This document shows, piece after piece, positions 41,931-52,692 of a stretch of 64,000 bases of DNA. The notes below the pieces were generated by a model. That model was not told where the DNA came from and made no database searches. It saw only the letters and a list, made by a program, of their open reading frames with translations. A program made the position numbers and the translations under genes. The DNA lies in NCBI GenBank assembly GCA_025558095.1, contig JAIVFI010000008.1, positions 744,001 through 808,000 of the forward strand, given 5' to 3'. The stretch is from Hyaloraphidium curvatum (taxonomy: Eukaryota; Monoblepharomycota; Hyaloraphidiomycetes; Hyaloraphidiales; Hyaloraphidiaceae). Numbering within the stretch: position 1 is the stretch's first letter; every line of letters starts with the position of its first letter.

Positions 41931-43772
41931 ATGGAATCTACGGACGTGCTCATTGTCGGCGGCGGCGGCGCGGGCCTCGTCGCGTCGCAAATCCTCTCGA
42001 CGCTCGCCACGCCGCACATCCTCGTCTGCAATCAGAAGACCACCTCGTTGCTGCCCAAAGCCCACGTCCTCTCGCCCAAGACAATGGAGATATTCGGCGA
42101 AACGGGCTGCGCGGACGAGGTCTACGCGAGGGGACCGCCGCCCGAGAATCAAGGTCATGCCGGCTGGTACGCCGGGATCCGAGGCGGGCCGAGTCCGCAC
42201 GTCGGCAAAAGGCTCGGGCCGCTGTTGGAATGCTGGGGAGGGGGCGGCAACGACCAGGCGTACAACGACGCGAGCGGGTACAGGATGAGCAACCTGCCCC
42301 AGATTCGGCTCGAGCCGGTCCTGAAGCAGCATGCCGAAAAACTCGCCGGACCGGACCACAAGAGGATGATTAGGTTCGAGCATGAACTGGTCGATCTGAA
42401 GCAGGACTCCAACGGGGTCGTCTCGACGATCCGCGAGATGGCGACCGGAAGCACGTACACTATCCGGAGCAAGTTCGTCGTTGCGGCCGACGGCGGGCGC
42501 ACCGTGTCCAAACTCGTCGGAATCAATGTATCGACGCTTGTTCCCATGCGCGGGCGCATCCAGGCGTCATTGCATCTCACCTACGACTTCTCGCCGTACC
42601 TGACCGATGAGTCGGTGCTGCTGCGCTGGATCCGCAACCCGGAGGGCCCTCTCACGTGCACACTGCTGCCGATGGGCCCAAATCGGTGGGGTACCAAGTC
42701 GGAGGAGTGGGTGCTCCATCTGAACTACGAAGGGAATGATTCCGAGGCGTGGGACGACGAAAAGGTCAAGGCCAAGGCGGCCCGGGCGGTGGGGATACCC
42801 GATTTCGCGGACAAGGCCATCATCCACGCCATTTCCCGGTGGAAGATGGAGGGCATCCTGGCGGACAGGTTCCGCGAGGGCCGCGTGTTCCTCGTCGGCG
42901 ACGCGGCACACCGGCACCCGCCCACGGGTGGACTCGGCCTGAATTCGGGGATCAACGACGTCTACAATCTGTGCTGGAAGCTCAAGCTTGCCCTCGAAGG
43001 AAAGGCCGGGGAGTCGCTGCTCGACAGCTACGAAGCCGAACGCCGGCCGACGACTCGCAACAACGTCATCGGTGCCTGCGCAATGGCTTCGAACCACGGC
43101 ACCGTCGCCTCGGACATTGGCTTGAAGTTCAATGACCCTCCCGAAAGGAACTGGGAGCGCGTCAGACCCCTTTTCGAGGACCTGCCCGGTTCGGCGGAGC
43201 TGCGCATGAAGCTGAACCGCGCGATCGCCTCGCAGACCCTGGAGTTCCATCACATCAACCTGGACTTTGGATTTCGGTACGAGGATCCCAAGGCGGCGGT
43301 CGTCCACGAAACGGGTTCTGCTTACGTGCCCGTCGACCAGTATCGGGTCTACGAACCCGACACCAGGCCCGGTTGCACCGTGCCGCACGCCTGGATCAGT
43401 CAGGACGGGTTAAAGAGGATCCCGCTCTCTTCGCTGGTCCACGGCGGTCGGTTTCTCCTCATCGCATCGAACGAGGGCACGGCGTGGCTCGAAGCCGGCC
43501 GCAAGGCCGCCGCCAGGCTCGGGATAGAGCTCGAAACGGTGATGCTCGGCGGCAATCGCAAGGATGAGTGGCAGGACGTGCAGATGGCGTGGACGGCCAA
43601 GCGCAAGGTCGGGCCGGAGGGCTGCGTGCTGGTCAGGCCGGATCGGTTCGTCTGCTGGAGAGCGGTGGGGAAGTCGAGTGCAGATCCGGAAGGGGAGGTG
43701 CTGGGAGCTCTGGAAAAGGTGCTCGGCATCCGGGAAAGGGGATCAAGGCTGATAATAGGATCACGACTGTAA
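41931..43772 (+). CDS. FAD-dependent aromatic monooxygenase (PHBH/phenol hydroxylase type)
   Basis: Single-exon 613 aa flavoprotein hydroxylase, class A. N-terminal FAD-binding VLIVGGGGAGLVAS (GxGxxG, residues about 6-19), the mid DG motif VVAADGGRTVSKLVG, and the second FAD motif FLVGDAAHRHPPTGGLGLNSGINDVYNLCWKL are complete. The C-terminal thioredoxin-like extension (HGGRFLLIA..) matches the phenol-2-monooxygenase subgroup. It uses NAD(P)H and O2 to hydroxylate aromatic or polyketide-like substrates. Length is typical. The intronless structure contrasts with neighbours. It lies between a GST and a gamma-glutamyltransferase, which could make sense for hydroxylation and conjugation of xenobiotics, but no shared regulation is visible. 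Confidence 0.9.
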   Translation: MESTDVLIVGGGGAGLVASQILSTLATPHILVCNQKTTSLLPKAHVLSPKTMEIFGETGCADEVYARGPPPENQGHAGWYAGIRGGPSPHVGKRLGPLLECWGGGGNDQAYNDASGYRMSNLPQIRLEPVLKQHAEKLAGPDHKRMIRFEHELVDLKQDSNGVVSTIREMATGSTYTIRSKFVVAADGGRTVSKLVGINVSTLVPMRGRIQASLHLTYDFSPYLTDESVLLRWIRNPEGPLTCTLLPMGPNRWGTKSEEWVLHLNYEGNDSEAWDDEKVKAKAARAVGIPDFADKAIIHAISRWKMEGILADRFREGRVFLVGDAAHRHPPTGGLGLNSGINDVYNLCWKLKLALEGKAGESLLDSYEAERRPTTRNNVIGACAMASNHGTVASDIGLKFNDPPERNWERVRPLFEDLPGSAELRMKLNRAIASQTLEFHHINLDFGFRYEDPKAAVVHETGSAYVPVDQYRVYEPDTRPGCTVPHAWISQDGLKRIPLSSLVHGGRFLLIASNEGTAWLEAGRKAAARLGIELETVMLGGNRKDEWQDVQMAWTAKRKVGPEGCVLVRPDRFVCWRAVGKSSADPEGEVLGALEKVLGIRERGSRLIIGSRL

Positions 43773-44033
43773 TTTGAAAATGAAGGCTCACAAAGGTGAT
43801 CTTCTTTTGGGCGATTTTTCTCCGGTCGAACGGGACTTCCTGCCGCTTGAGAAGAGCCTTCTCCGCATCCTCCTTCCTGGGCTGTCGCTGTCGGCCATAT
43901 GGTCCTTTTCGGTAGCCATCACGTCACATTCCGAGTTGAAGGAAGAGGTGAGTCGGAACGAGGATGAGGTGGTGTTTGTTGGCCGCCCGCGGGAAGCCGC
44001 GTCTCGCACAGTCATCGGTCAAACAGCATCTCA

Positions 44034-45245
44034 ATGGCGGACAACGCCGGCCCGGTCGCGGAGCTGGAAGAGCCGGAAGTGACTTGCACTTTCCCTCCCG
44101 AAGTTCTCGGGCTCGTCGCATGGGACCTAGACTTTGACACCCTGAAGGAGTTCGCCCTCGCAAACAAGACATGCCTCCAGCTTGCTCTCCCTAGGCTATA
44201 CCTCTTCGCGCCTCCGATTGACTCCGAGAGCTACGTCGTAAGCCAAAAGGCTTGCAGGTTGCTGCTGGAAGATCCTCTGGACACGGGCAAGCTCCGGTAC
44301 CTCAAGTTCCTCAAGCTGAACGCCACGGGCTACGTTGCCCCGCAGGAGTCCTTGGAGCCGAAGCTGCTGGAAGCGGTTGTCCCGAATCTGGTGCTCATGA
44401 ACATCGACGTCTCTTGCAGCTCGCTGTCGCAGGCTTGCTTGACCTTGCTCGAGCGGGCGCCCAAGCTGCTCAACCTCATGATCCGCGTGTTCCCCCCGGA
44501 CGAACCCGACTCGTGGACCAATCTGTCATTTGTGCTTCCCTCTGGTATCAGCAGCGTTCATTTGGAGTTTCAGGAGGAGGTTCAGGCTCCCACCGTGCGC
44601 TCCGTCTGGAGGTCGCTCAGCGAAGCTCATTCTTTGGACGATCTCACCCTTGAATGGGTGGTGGACTGCAGAATACCGGAGCTAAATCTGATGCCGACGT
44701 CGGCCGTCCAAGTTCTGAGGCGCTTGTCTGTGGACATTCGCGATCTCTCCTTCTTCCTTACCCTGGAGCCCCCCAAGCTGGTGGTGCTTACCTTGAATCT
44801 GGGGGCAACAGCGGGCGCGGAAGAAATGCTCCACGAGTCATGGCCGGCTATGTGTTCGCTGAAGAGCCTTCGTGCGCTGCAACTGGACAACGCCTCGACC
44901 CGCGAGTGGTTCTTCCGCGGGCTCTGGGATAGTCTGGAAATCCTCTTGCTCAAATACCCAACCCCGGGCCTCGGGGAAGAAGGAGTCGATACCGTGGTCA
45001 GCAACATCAGGCAGGGCTTGACGAAGCTCAAGTTTGCGCTGGTGAAAGCAGATCCGGACGAATGGATGATCGACGAAGCCGACTCGGAGCTGGAAATGTG
45101 GACCGAACTCGGTGCGATCGCTTTTGAGGAGGAAGATGAAGGTAGCGAAGATAACGCGAGTGTGGAAGGAGGCGAGGAAGACGCGAACGGTGGGGCTGGG
45201 GAAGGCGACGGCACGGGCGTGAGCGGCGCGGGGGAAGGCAGCTAG
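44034..45245 (+). CDS. F-box-like protein, paralogue 1
   Basis: Intronless 403 aa. The N-terminus (PPEVLGLVAWDLDFDTLKEFALANKTCLQLALPRLY) has the Pro-Glu-hydrophobic start and helix pattern of an F-box, followed by a Leu-rich region with irregular LRR-like units (LRYLKFLKL, PKLLNLMIRVF, LKSLRALQLDNAS) and an acidic Gly/Glu-rich tail. Shares LKEF..A.KTCLQLALP and LLLEDPLDTGKLR blocks with the 52.7-kb gene, its inverted paralogue. A substrate adaptor of an SCF-type ubiquitin ligase is the expected role; the F-box call rests on pattern only. Confidence 0.65.
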   Translation: MADNAGPVAELEEPEVTCTFPPEVLGLVAWDLDFDTLKEFALANKTCLQLALPRLYLFAPPIDSESYVVSQKACRLLLEDPLDTGKLRYLKFLKLNATGYVAPQESLEPKLLEAVVPNLVLMNIDVSCSSLSQACLTLLERAPKLLNLMIRVFPPDEPDSWTNLSFVLPSGISSVHLEFQEEVQAPTVRSVWRSLSEAHSLDDLTLEWVVDCRIPELNLMPTSAVQVLRRLSVDIRDLSFFLTLEPPKLVVLTLNLGATAGAEEMLHESWPAMCSLKSLRALQLDNASTREWFFRGLWDSLEILLLKYPTPGLGEEGVDTVVSNIRQGLTKLKFALVKADPDEWMIDEADSELEMWTELGAIAFEEEDEGSEDNASVEGGEEDANGGAGEGDGTGVSGAGEGS

Positions 45246-45290
45246 ACATTTCACTTCTTCCATCTTCTTGAATCTACACTCGATCCACGA

Positions 45291-47742
45291 CTACTTGCTC
45301 CCGTCCCACCCCGCCGCACCGCCATCCAGCCCCCGCGGATCCCCGGCCCCCGATATCTTCCTCCCGACCTTCTGCACCGCGCTCACGACCGCCAGATGCT
45401 GCTCCGGCGGCAGCACCTGCACCTCGTGCCCCACCAGCCTCAAATAATCCGCCAGCGCCGGCGCCGAATGCGGCTCCAGCATCGCCTTGTTGGGGTACAG
45501 CTGGTGGTGCACCCGGGGGCGGAGCACGGCGTCCTTGGCGGGGATGTTGCGGTCCAGGACATCCAGGAGGACCTGCGCGACGGCGGTGGTGATCCGCGAG
45601 CCGCCGGCGCCGCCGATGGCGAGGTACACGTCGTGCGGGCGGCCGTGGCGGTCGAGGAGCTCGACGATCGCGGGCGCCGAGGCGGAGAGGGGGCGCTTGC
45701 CGGGTTCGATGTAGTTGGCGGGCGAGGGCGGCAGGCCCGATTGCGAGCCGTTGTTGACGACGCCGGGGAATGAGAAATCGTCCATCTCGTCTGGAAAAGG
45801 AGCATCGCGGTCAGCACGGAAACGGTGGGGGCATGCGGCGCGCCCGAGGCCCACTGTTGAAGATCACCCCCGTCTACGACAACAATAAAGTAAGAACACA
45901 CCGCAACAGTCCTTACGAGCAACCCACCGTCGGCTCCACCATCCTGTTCCCCCACAGCAGGTTCACCGTGCTGGTCATGGCCACCGCCCATCCCTCGCGG
46001 TCGATGATGCTGAAGTGCGTCGTGCCGGGCATCTCCTTGGGGTCGAATTTGGGGTGGTAGTAGTCGGGCTCGTGGGTCTCGGTCTGCGGAATGGTCAGGC
46101 GGCAGGCGCGAAGCGGGATGGAAGGGACGCACGTCGCTGATTTTGCTCTTGATCTTCCCGGCCCGCTTCTTGTCCGTGGCCTCGTCCAATATGTCCCGGA
46201 TGTTGGGAATCTGCGCCGGGCGGCCATCAGCCCCGAACACCCAATGAACCGGAGAAAGAGCCCACAAACTCGTAATCGGGCGCCTTGCCCGGGTCCCCGA
46301 GCAGCCCCCTCCACGCGTAGCTCCACTTGAACCCCTCCACCACCCTCTGCCACTCCTTCCCCATCGTCTCCTTGTCCGGCTCCCCCTGCAGCGGCGGAAA
46401 CTCGGCCAGGATCGACAGGATCGACAGCAGCACGGGCCCGCTCGCCGGCGGCGGCGCGGTATGCACCCTGAACCCGCCCCTGAAGTCGTACGCCATGCTC
46501 TCCTGCAGCTCGGCCTCGAACGAGGCCCAGTCCTCGGCGCGGTGGCCGCCGCCCGCGGAGTTGAGGTAGTCCACCATGGCCCGCGTGAGCTCGGAGCGGT
46601 AGAAGGCGTCGGGGCCCTCGGCGGCGATGCGCTCCAGGAGGCGGCCGTATTCGGGGCGGCGCACCGTGTCGCCGGGGCCGAGGACCTTGCCCTCGGGGGC
46701 GAAGATGCGGGCGAGGTCGGACTGCAGGACGGCGTCGCCGAAGTAGTTGAGGAAGAGGGAGAGCTGCGGCGTGACGGGGAAGCCGGCGGTGCTCAGGTTG
46801 GCGGAGGGGAGGAGGAGAGAGGACCAGGGGAGGCGGCCGTGCAGGGTGTGCGCCTTGTGGAGGCCGGCAAACTCGCCGCTGCGGACAGATCAGCAAGAGC
46901 AAACTGCTGCTGGAAGACGAGGGGGACCAACGGAATGCCCGCGGCCTTGCCGCCCAGCTGCGCCTCCTTCTCGTGGCCATTGAACATGTCCCGCGTCGCC
47001 GAGCTCGGCGCCGCCTCGCGGAAGTTGATCGTCTGGGACTTGCCCGACGGCGTGCGGATCGTCATGAACCCTCCCCTGGTCCGGAATGTCAGCCACGACC
47101 AACGTGCGGACACCGATAGAGTGTACACACCCGCCGGCGCCGGAAAAGAAGCTCCCCGTCACGCCCAGGCACGTCGCCACCGCCACCCCCGCGTCGACCG
47201 CGTTCCCGCCGTCCTTGAGCACCCCCGCGCCCATCTCGGAGCAAATCTTGGACTCGGAGACGACGACCCCGTGCGACGCCTCGACCACGTCTCCCGAAAT
47301 GATGCCGGGTGCGGGGGAGGAGGGCGGGCGGAAGGGCAGCCGCCAGTGCGTCGACGGGAGGCCGGAGAGGTCGGCGGGGGGCGGGGAGAAGGACGAGGCG
47401 GAGGAGGCGGTAGATGTGCCTTGGGAGCTTCCCGGCGGCGGGAAAGCGAGCGCTGAATCGCGGTTCGGGAGACGGGAAGGCCGTTCAGATTCGTGGACAG
47501 AGCCGGGGGACACGCGACGGCCCACCGAGCGCAAACACGCCGCCGGCGAGCAGCAGCAGCCCCACGCCAAACGAGAGCTTCCACTTGCTCTCGTCCTCCA
47601 GCCGCCACACGCCCTTGGTGCGGCTCGGCGACGGCGGCGGCGGCCGCGCGTCGGGCGAAATGAGCGACTCGTCGTCGCCGCCGACGTACACCGACGCGTC
47701 GTCGGCGGGCGCCGGGAACGGGGAGGACGGCGACGGCGCCAT
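45291..47742 (-). CDS. Gamma-glutamyltransferase, membrane-anchored
   Basis: Cleaves gamma-glutamyl bonds of glutathione and conjugates. Seven exons (47526-47742, 47131-47452, 46932-47075, 46266-46878, 46133-46210, 45924-46083, 45291-45790) join in phase to 677 aa. Type II topology: an N-terminal Ser/Pro-rich cytosolic tail and TM helix WKLSFGVGLLLLAGGVFAL. Family landmarks: GVVVSESKICSEMGAGVLKDGGNAVDA is the N-terminal block; GAGGGGFMTIR, INFREAAP and GIPGEFAGLHKAH follow; GTTHFSIID contains the autocleavage site, with the new N-terminal Thr at about 479; DEMDDFS and GKRPLS come later. In the oxyanion-hole region the usual paired Ser reads PLSASAP, so one Ser is Ala. Processing into large and small subunits is predicted. 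Confidence 0.92.
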
Positions 47743-48348
47743 CGCGGAGAGGGGGAGCTGGGCCGCGATGCGCTCGGGGAGGCTCGTGGGACGGGCAGAC
47801 GGAGCGGAGTCTGGCAGCCGCAACAGCCGAAAGCGATCTCCTGGTTCCCCATGCAGCACGCCTCAAACTCCAACAGATCGAAGCGAAAAATGTCATGAAT
47901 CGTACTCCGATGTTCAGAAGCTTTGCTGCAGCACGATGCTTGCCCCTGCAGGTGGATTTGCGTCGTCAAGAGGCCAACAGGGGCAAGATACTTCTGCGAA
48001 TCGCGATTCCTCGGTAACTTGGCCTCTACTGTTTTCCAGAGAACCACCTGGATCACGATGGCCATGTTCTCGGAAGAGACCGTCCTCAGTGAGTGAGGAT
48101 GAGCAATCGTTGAGTGGTCGCGAAGTGCCGGGGCCGGTACGGGCCCGACGCGCCCAACAAGGCAAGCTCCACCTGGATCGTGGCATTCGAGGGATGGATG
48201 CCGTTTGCTAGCCCTCTGATTGGCATCCGACCTCCGATGGCTGTGACGTATCGCTAGGGACCTTCAAAACCAGGGGACTCCGAAAGTCCCTATAGAGGAC
48301 GCCGCACGATTCCCAACCAGGGAACACACCAATCGCGCCTCCGACACG
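47743..48348. other. Divergent intergenic region, 606 bp
   Basis: Between the gamma-glutamyltransferase and the chitin-binding lectin gene. No feature recognised. Confidence 0.4.
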
Positions 48349-51300
48349 ATGAGGCGACCGCGATTCGCAGCCATCGCGCTGATCCTCGCGCTTGCGCCGT
48401 CGCCCGGCCCGGCGCACGCGCTGCCCGGCCTCCGCCGCCGGCAGGTCGAGTACGACGATGCCGCGGCGGCCGGCGCGCGGCCCCTCGGCGGATGGGGCGG
48501 CGCCGCGCCGTGGGATGTTTCGAACGCCGCGGCCGCAAGGAAAGCCGCGGGCGCCGCGTCGGACAAGGCCATCCGCGCGGCGCTCTCGTCCGGCGACCTC
48601 GACTGCCCCGCCTTCGTCCTCGGCGGCGGCAAGAACAAGGAGGACCCGATGCTGCCGTTCCTCGACGGAGAAGACTGCGACGGCAAGCGGCTCGCGCGGC
48701 TGCACTTCGCCAACGGCTCGGCGATCGTGCCCGGCCTGGTCGGCGCGTGCAGGTCCGAGCCCGGGTTCGACGTGCTGTCGGACGAGGGCAGGTGGCTCGC
48801 GGCGCCGGCGACCGAGATCCTGGACGTGCCCGCCGGCGTGCGCGACCCCAAGCTGACGATGGACTTCTACGTGTCCCGGAAGGGGGTCGATGGCCTGCGA
48901 AGGAGCAACTGCGAAAGCTCCGACCGCGCGGGCGAGGCGCCCGAGTGGTACACCGCCTGGCTGCAGGGCAAGCTGCTGCGCCTTTCGGTCTCGTGCGACG
49001 ACGGCGGCGTCGAGGGCTACCTGTACTTCGTCTGGTCGCGCCCGCAGACCGAAGGCACAACCGACGAGGGCAACCAAATAACGGCCTTCAAGTGCAAGGG
49101 CGGCAGGGCCGTCGCCGTCTCGAGCATCGGCGGCGGCAACGACGACGAGGAAAGCGGCGAGGAGGACGGCGGGGACGGCAGCGGGACCGACGACGAGGCG
49201 GAGGAGCCGACAAAGACCAAGCCCGCCGTGCCCGTCGACCCCTACACCCCCGGGCCAGAGGCCGAGGCGATGCCGGCCGTGATGCCCACGGATGCGGGTG
49301 CCCCGACGGATGTCTCGACCGACACCCCGATCGTGCTCCTTGCCACCCCTATGCCCCTCGGCAGCGGGCCCGCCGACTCGGGGGCGGCGCCGGAAGACGA
49401 GGACGACGACAGCAGCCCCTCCGACGGCGCGAAGCCCCTGGCGATCCCCGTGGTCGCCGGCAGCGGCGATGGGGACGGAACCGACACCTCCCAGGCCGCG
49501 CCCAAGGTCGGCCAAGGCGACGACCCCAGCGTGCCGACCCCCACCGCGATCGAGGACTCCACGGGCGACCCGGTCCCCGTGGCCGCACCCGCGGGCGCCG
49601 ACCACCCGCCGTGCCCGACCCTCCCGGTGACCACGAACGGCCGCTGCGGGGAGGACTACGGGGCGCGGTGCCCCGACGGGTTCTGCTGCTCCGCCTGGGG
49701 ATGGTGCGTCGCGCTTGCCCTGCCGTTCGCGCATCCGCTGACCTCCTTGCGCCGTTGCTTTCAGGTGTCAGGACGACGGCGGCGAGGACAGCGCGGACTG
49801 GTGCGGCCCCGGCTGCCAGATCGGCTTCGGAAAGTGCTTCTACCAGGGCCCCGTGGCGGACGTCTGCCGCTCCGCGCGCGAGTTCACCATGACCTCGGTG
49901 TCGGCGAGCACCACCGTGTACGCGGCGTGCACGACGATGCCCGAGAGCAAGGACGGGAGGTGCGGGCGCAATGCGGGGACGAGGTGCGCGGACGGGACGT
50001 GCTGCAGCCAGTGGGGGTGGTGCCAGAACAACGGCGAGAACGACGGCCAGGCGTGGTGCGGCGACGGATGCCAGGTGCGTTCCCTGCCTTCCCTTGATGG
50101 ATTGATGGCTGACTTCCTCCCCGCGCAAGGTGGGCTACGGCAAATGCTTCATGGGCCACGGCGTTCCCCCGCGCGACTTCGTCTGCCCCACCGGGCTCGA
50201 GCCCACGCCGACCGAGTACTCCCTCACCTGGGTTTCCAAGTCGACGCCGGTGTACATGGCGTGCACGGGGGTGCCGCTGAGCGGCGACGGCCGGTGCGGG
50301 AAGAACACTGGGACGAGGTGCAGGGAGGGGACGTGCTGTTCCGAGTGGGGATACTGCCAAGGTGCGCGGCACGATACGAAAGATCGATGCATGTGCTGAC
50401 GCCGTACTTCATGGGCAGACGACGGCGGCGATTCGGGCGAGTCCTGGTGCGGCACCGGATGCCAGCTCGGCTTCGGCAAATGCTTCGTTGGGACCGCACC
50501 TCTCCGCACGGACTTTGCCTGCCCCTCCTCGGCCCCCGCGGAGCCGACCTCCGGGGACTGGGCGCCCACGCGCATCTCGCGCGCGACGCCGGTGTACCAG
50601 GCCTGCCCGACCATCCCCGTCAGCGAGGACGGCCGGTGCGGGAAGGAGTTCGGGACGAGGTGCCCGGCGGGGATATGCTGCAGCCAGTGGTAGGATTCGC
50701 GCGCCGTGCTCTTGGACGTTGTGACGCTGACTCTGGGGATCGCAGGGGCTGGTGTCAGGATGACGGCGGCGATTCCGGGGTCTCGTGGTGCGGAGCTGGT
50801 TGCCAGGTGCGTCAATCCCCGTTGAATGCGCAAGCGGAGCTCACACGCGTGCACAATTAAGCTCGGGTACGGCAAGTGCTTCGTCGGGAAGGCGCCGCTG
50901 TCTACCGCTTGGTGCGGGGCGACGGCGGCATCGGAGCCGACGGCGCCTGCCCAGGGGACGACCGCCGCTGCTCCCGAGACCACGGCCGCTGCGCTCGGGA
51001 CAACTGCTGCAGCTCAGTTCACCACCGCTGCTCCCGTCGTCGTCGAAGTGACGACCACCGCGGTTCCCACGACGACGAGCACGACGACGCGGACGCGCAC
51101 GACCGTCACCACCACGGCGACGCCTTCGTCCCTGGTCCCCATGCTGCTCTCGGCCGACGGCCGCTCAGCCAAAGAGCGCGCCGTCACGGTCGCCGGCCCC
51201 GAAGTGCGGCTGGTCGGCCTCGCGCAGCCCGTGTCGTCGGCCAACAAGGTGGTAATCTACCAGCAGCGCGACGGGGAGCAGGAGAGGCAGCAGGTCTCGG

Positions 51301-52634
51301 TGCTTCAGAGCACGGCCGGTACGGGCAACTTTACCTTCGATACCAAGCTGGAGGACGGGACCTACGCATTCTGGTTCGAGTCTTTCGTGGGCACGTCCGA
51401 AGCCTACAAGATCGTCGTGGACTCGACGGTGCCCGAGGACCCCGTGCTCAAGAGCGTCAATGGACAGGATCCCGGCTCGTTCGAAAAGAGCGACACGGCC
51501 GTGCTCACCTTCGAGGGCACCGGTGGACGCGGCTCCACCATCCACGTCTACGCCGACGACGGAAGCTCCAAGGTCAAGGTCGGATCCGGGCCGTGCGAAG
51601 GCGAGTTCAAGGTCACCACCGAATCGGTTGACGACGGCGAGTACGTCTACACGGTCCGCGCGGAGTCACCCGGCGGCAAGGAGTCGGAGGGGTCCGCCTC
51701 GGTCCTCGGCGGCAAGCCCGTGCGCATTTCCAAGCCCGAGGCCGGGCCTTCCAAGGGCTGCACGCTGTTCGAGGAGAGCTTCGCCGGCGCCTCGCTCGAG
51801 GGCCCGCAGTTCATCGCCCTCGGGGATGCCTGCCTCAGCGGGATGGAGTCGAGGACCAGGGATCCCTACGCCGAGAACAACGTGGTCGGATGCAACCGCG
51901 ACTACCCCGTGGCGCCCAAGGGCTTCTTGCAGCTCACGTCGGCGGCCAACTGGCAGACGGGGGCGATCCTGCTGAACGACGCCATCCGCGGAGGGGACGG
52001 ATTCGAGGTCACGGTCGACCTGTACCAGTACGGCGGCAACGGCGCGGACGGGATCGCCTTCTTCCTCGTGGACGGCGAGGCGACCCTGACGGAAGCCGGC
52101 GGATTCGGGGGCTCACTCGGCTACGCTCAGTACAACAACGGCCGCCTGCGCAACGGCGTCAGCAAAGGCTACATCGGCGTCGGCTTCGACGCCTTTGGCA
52201 ACTTTGCAAAGGACACCGAGGGCCGCGGCTCGGCCACCAAGGGCGGCAACTGCCTCCCGTCCAACCGCACGGACCAGTACTCGCCCAACTCCATCACCAT
52301 CCGCGGGCCGGGAGACGGCACGCTGGGCTACTGCTGGCTCGGGACGAACGTGCTCCCGCAGTCGGGCACAAACCAGCGCTTCCTCCGCGCCGGCTCGGTC
52401 GAGAAGGGGCGGCGGACGGCGCGCATCACCCTGACCCCCGCGGAAGGAGGTGCGGCCAAGTTCCGCGTCGAGATGGACTACGGCGACGGTGCGGGGTACC
52501 GCACGGAGCACGAGCTGGCAGCTCCGACGCCGATCCCGAGCTCTTTCAAGATCGGCCTGACGAGCGGGACGGGAGCGCAGAACGACATGCATTTGGTCAG
52601 CAACCTGGTCGTGCGGAGCAGGAAATCATGTTAA
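48349..52634 (+). CDS. Secreted multidomain protein: four hevein-type chitin-binding domains plus L-type-lectin-like domain
   Basis: Six exons (48349-49703, 49765-50074, 50130-50361, 50419-50689, 50746-50806, 50862-52634) join in phase to 1333 aa. Signal peptide ALILALAPSPGPAHA; a novel N-terminal domain (about 30-265); an acidic Asp/Glu/Pro linker; four type-1 chitin-binding domains with the pattern DGRCG...GTRC..G.CCS.WG.CQ..G....WCG.GCQ.G.GKC; a Thr/Ala-rich stalk with TTTSTTT runs; an Ig-like domain (STVPEDPVLKSVNG); and a C-terminal legume/L-type-lectin-like domain (GNGADGIAFFLVDGEA, GGSLGYAQ, GYIGVGFDAFGNF). The chitin domains have all expected Cys. Several introns fall inside these repeats. 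Likely cell-wall or surface protein binding chitin and another glycan. No catalytic domain seen. Confidence 0.88.
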
Positions 52635-52692
52635 GAGGGACTGGTGCACGTAGAATGCTGCAAGAAGATAGATGATATCAAGCACGTTCTGG

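Noticed and set aside
48492-49892. 466-codon alternative frame inside the chitin-binding gene
   Set aside because: Arg-rich shadow of the signal-peptide-bearing frame, which joins in phase to the hevein repeats.
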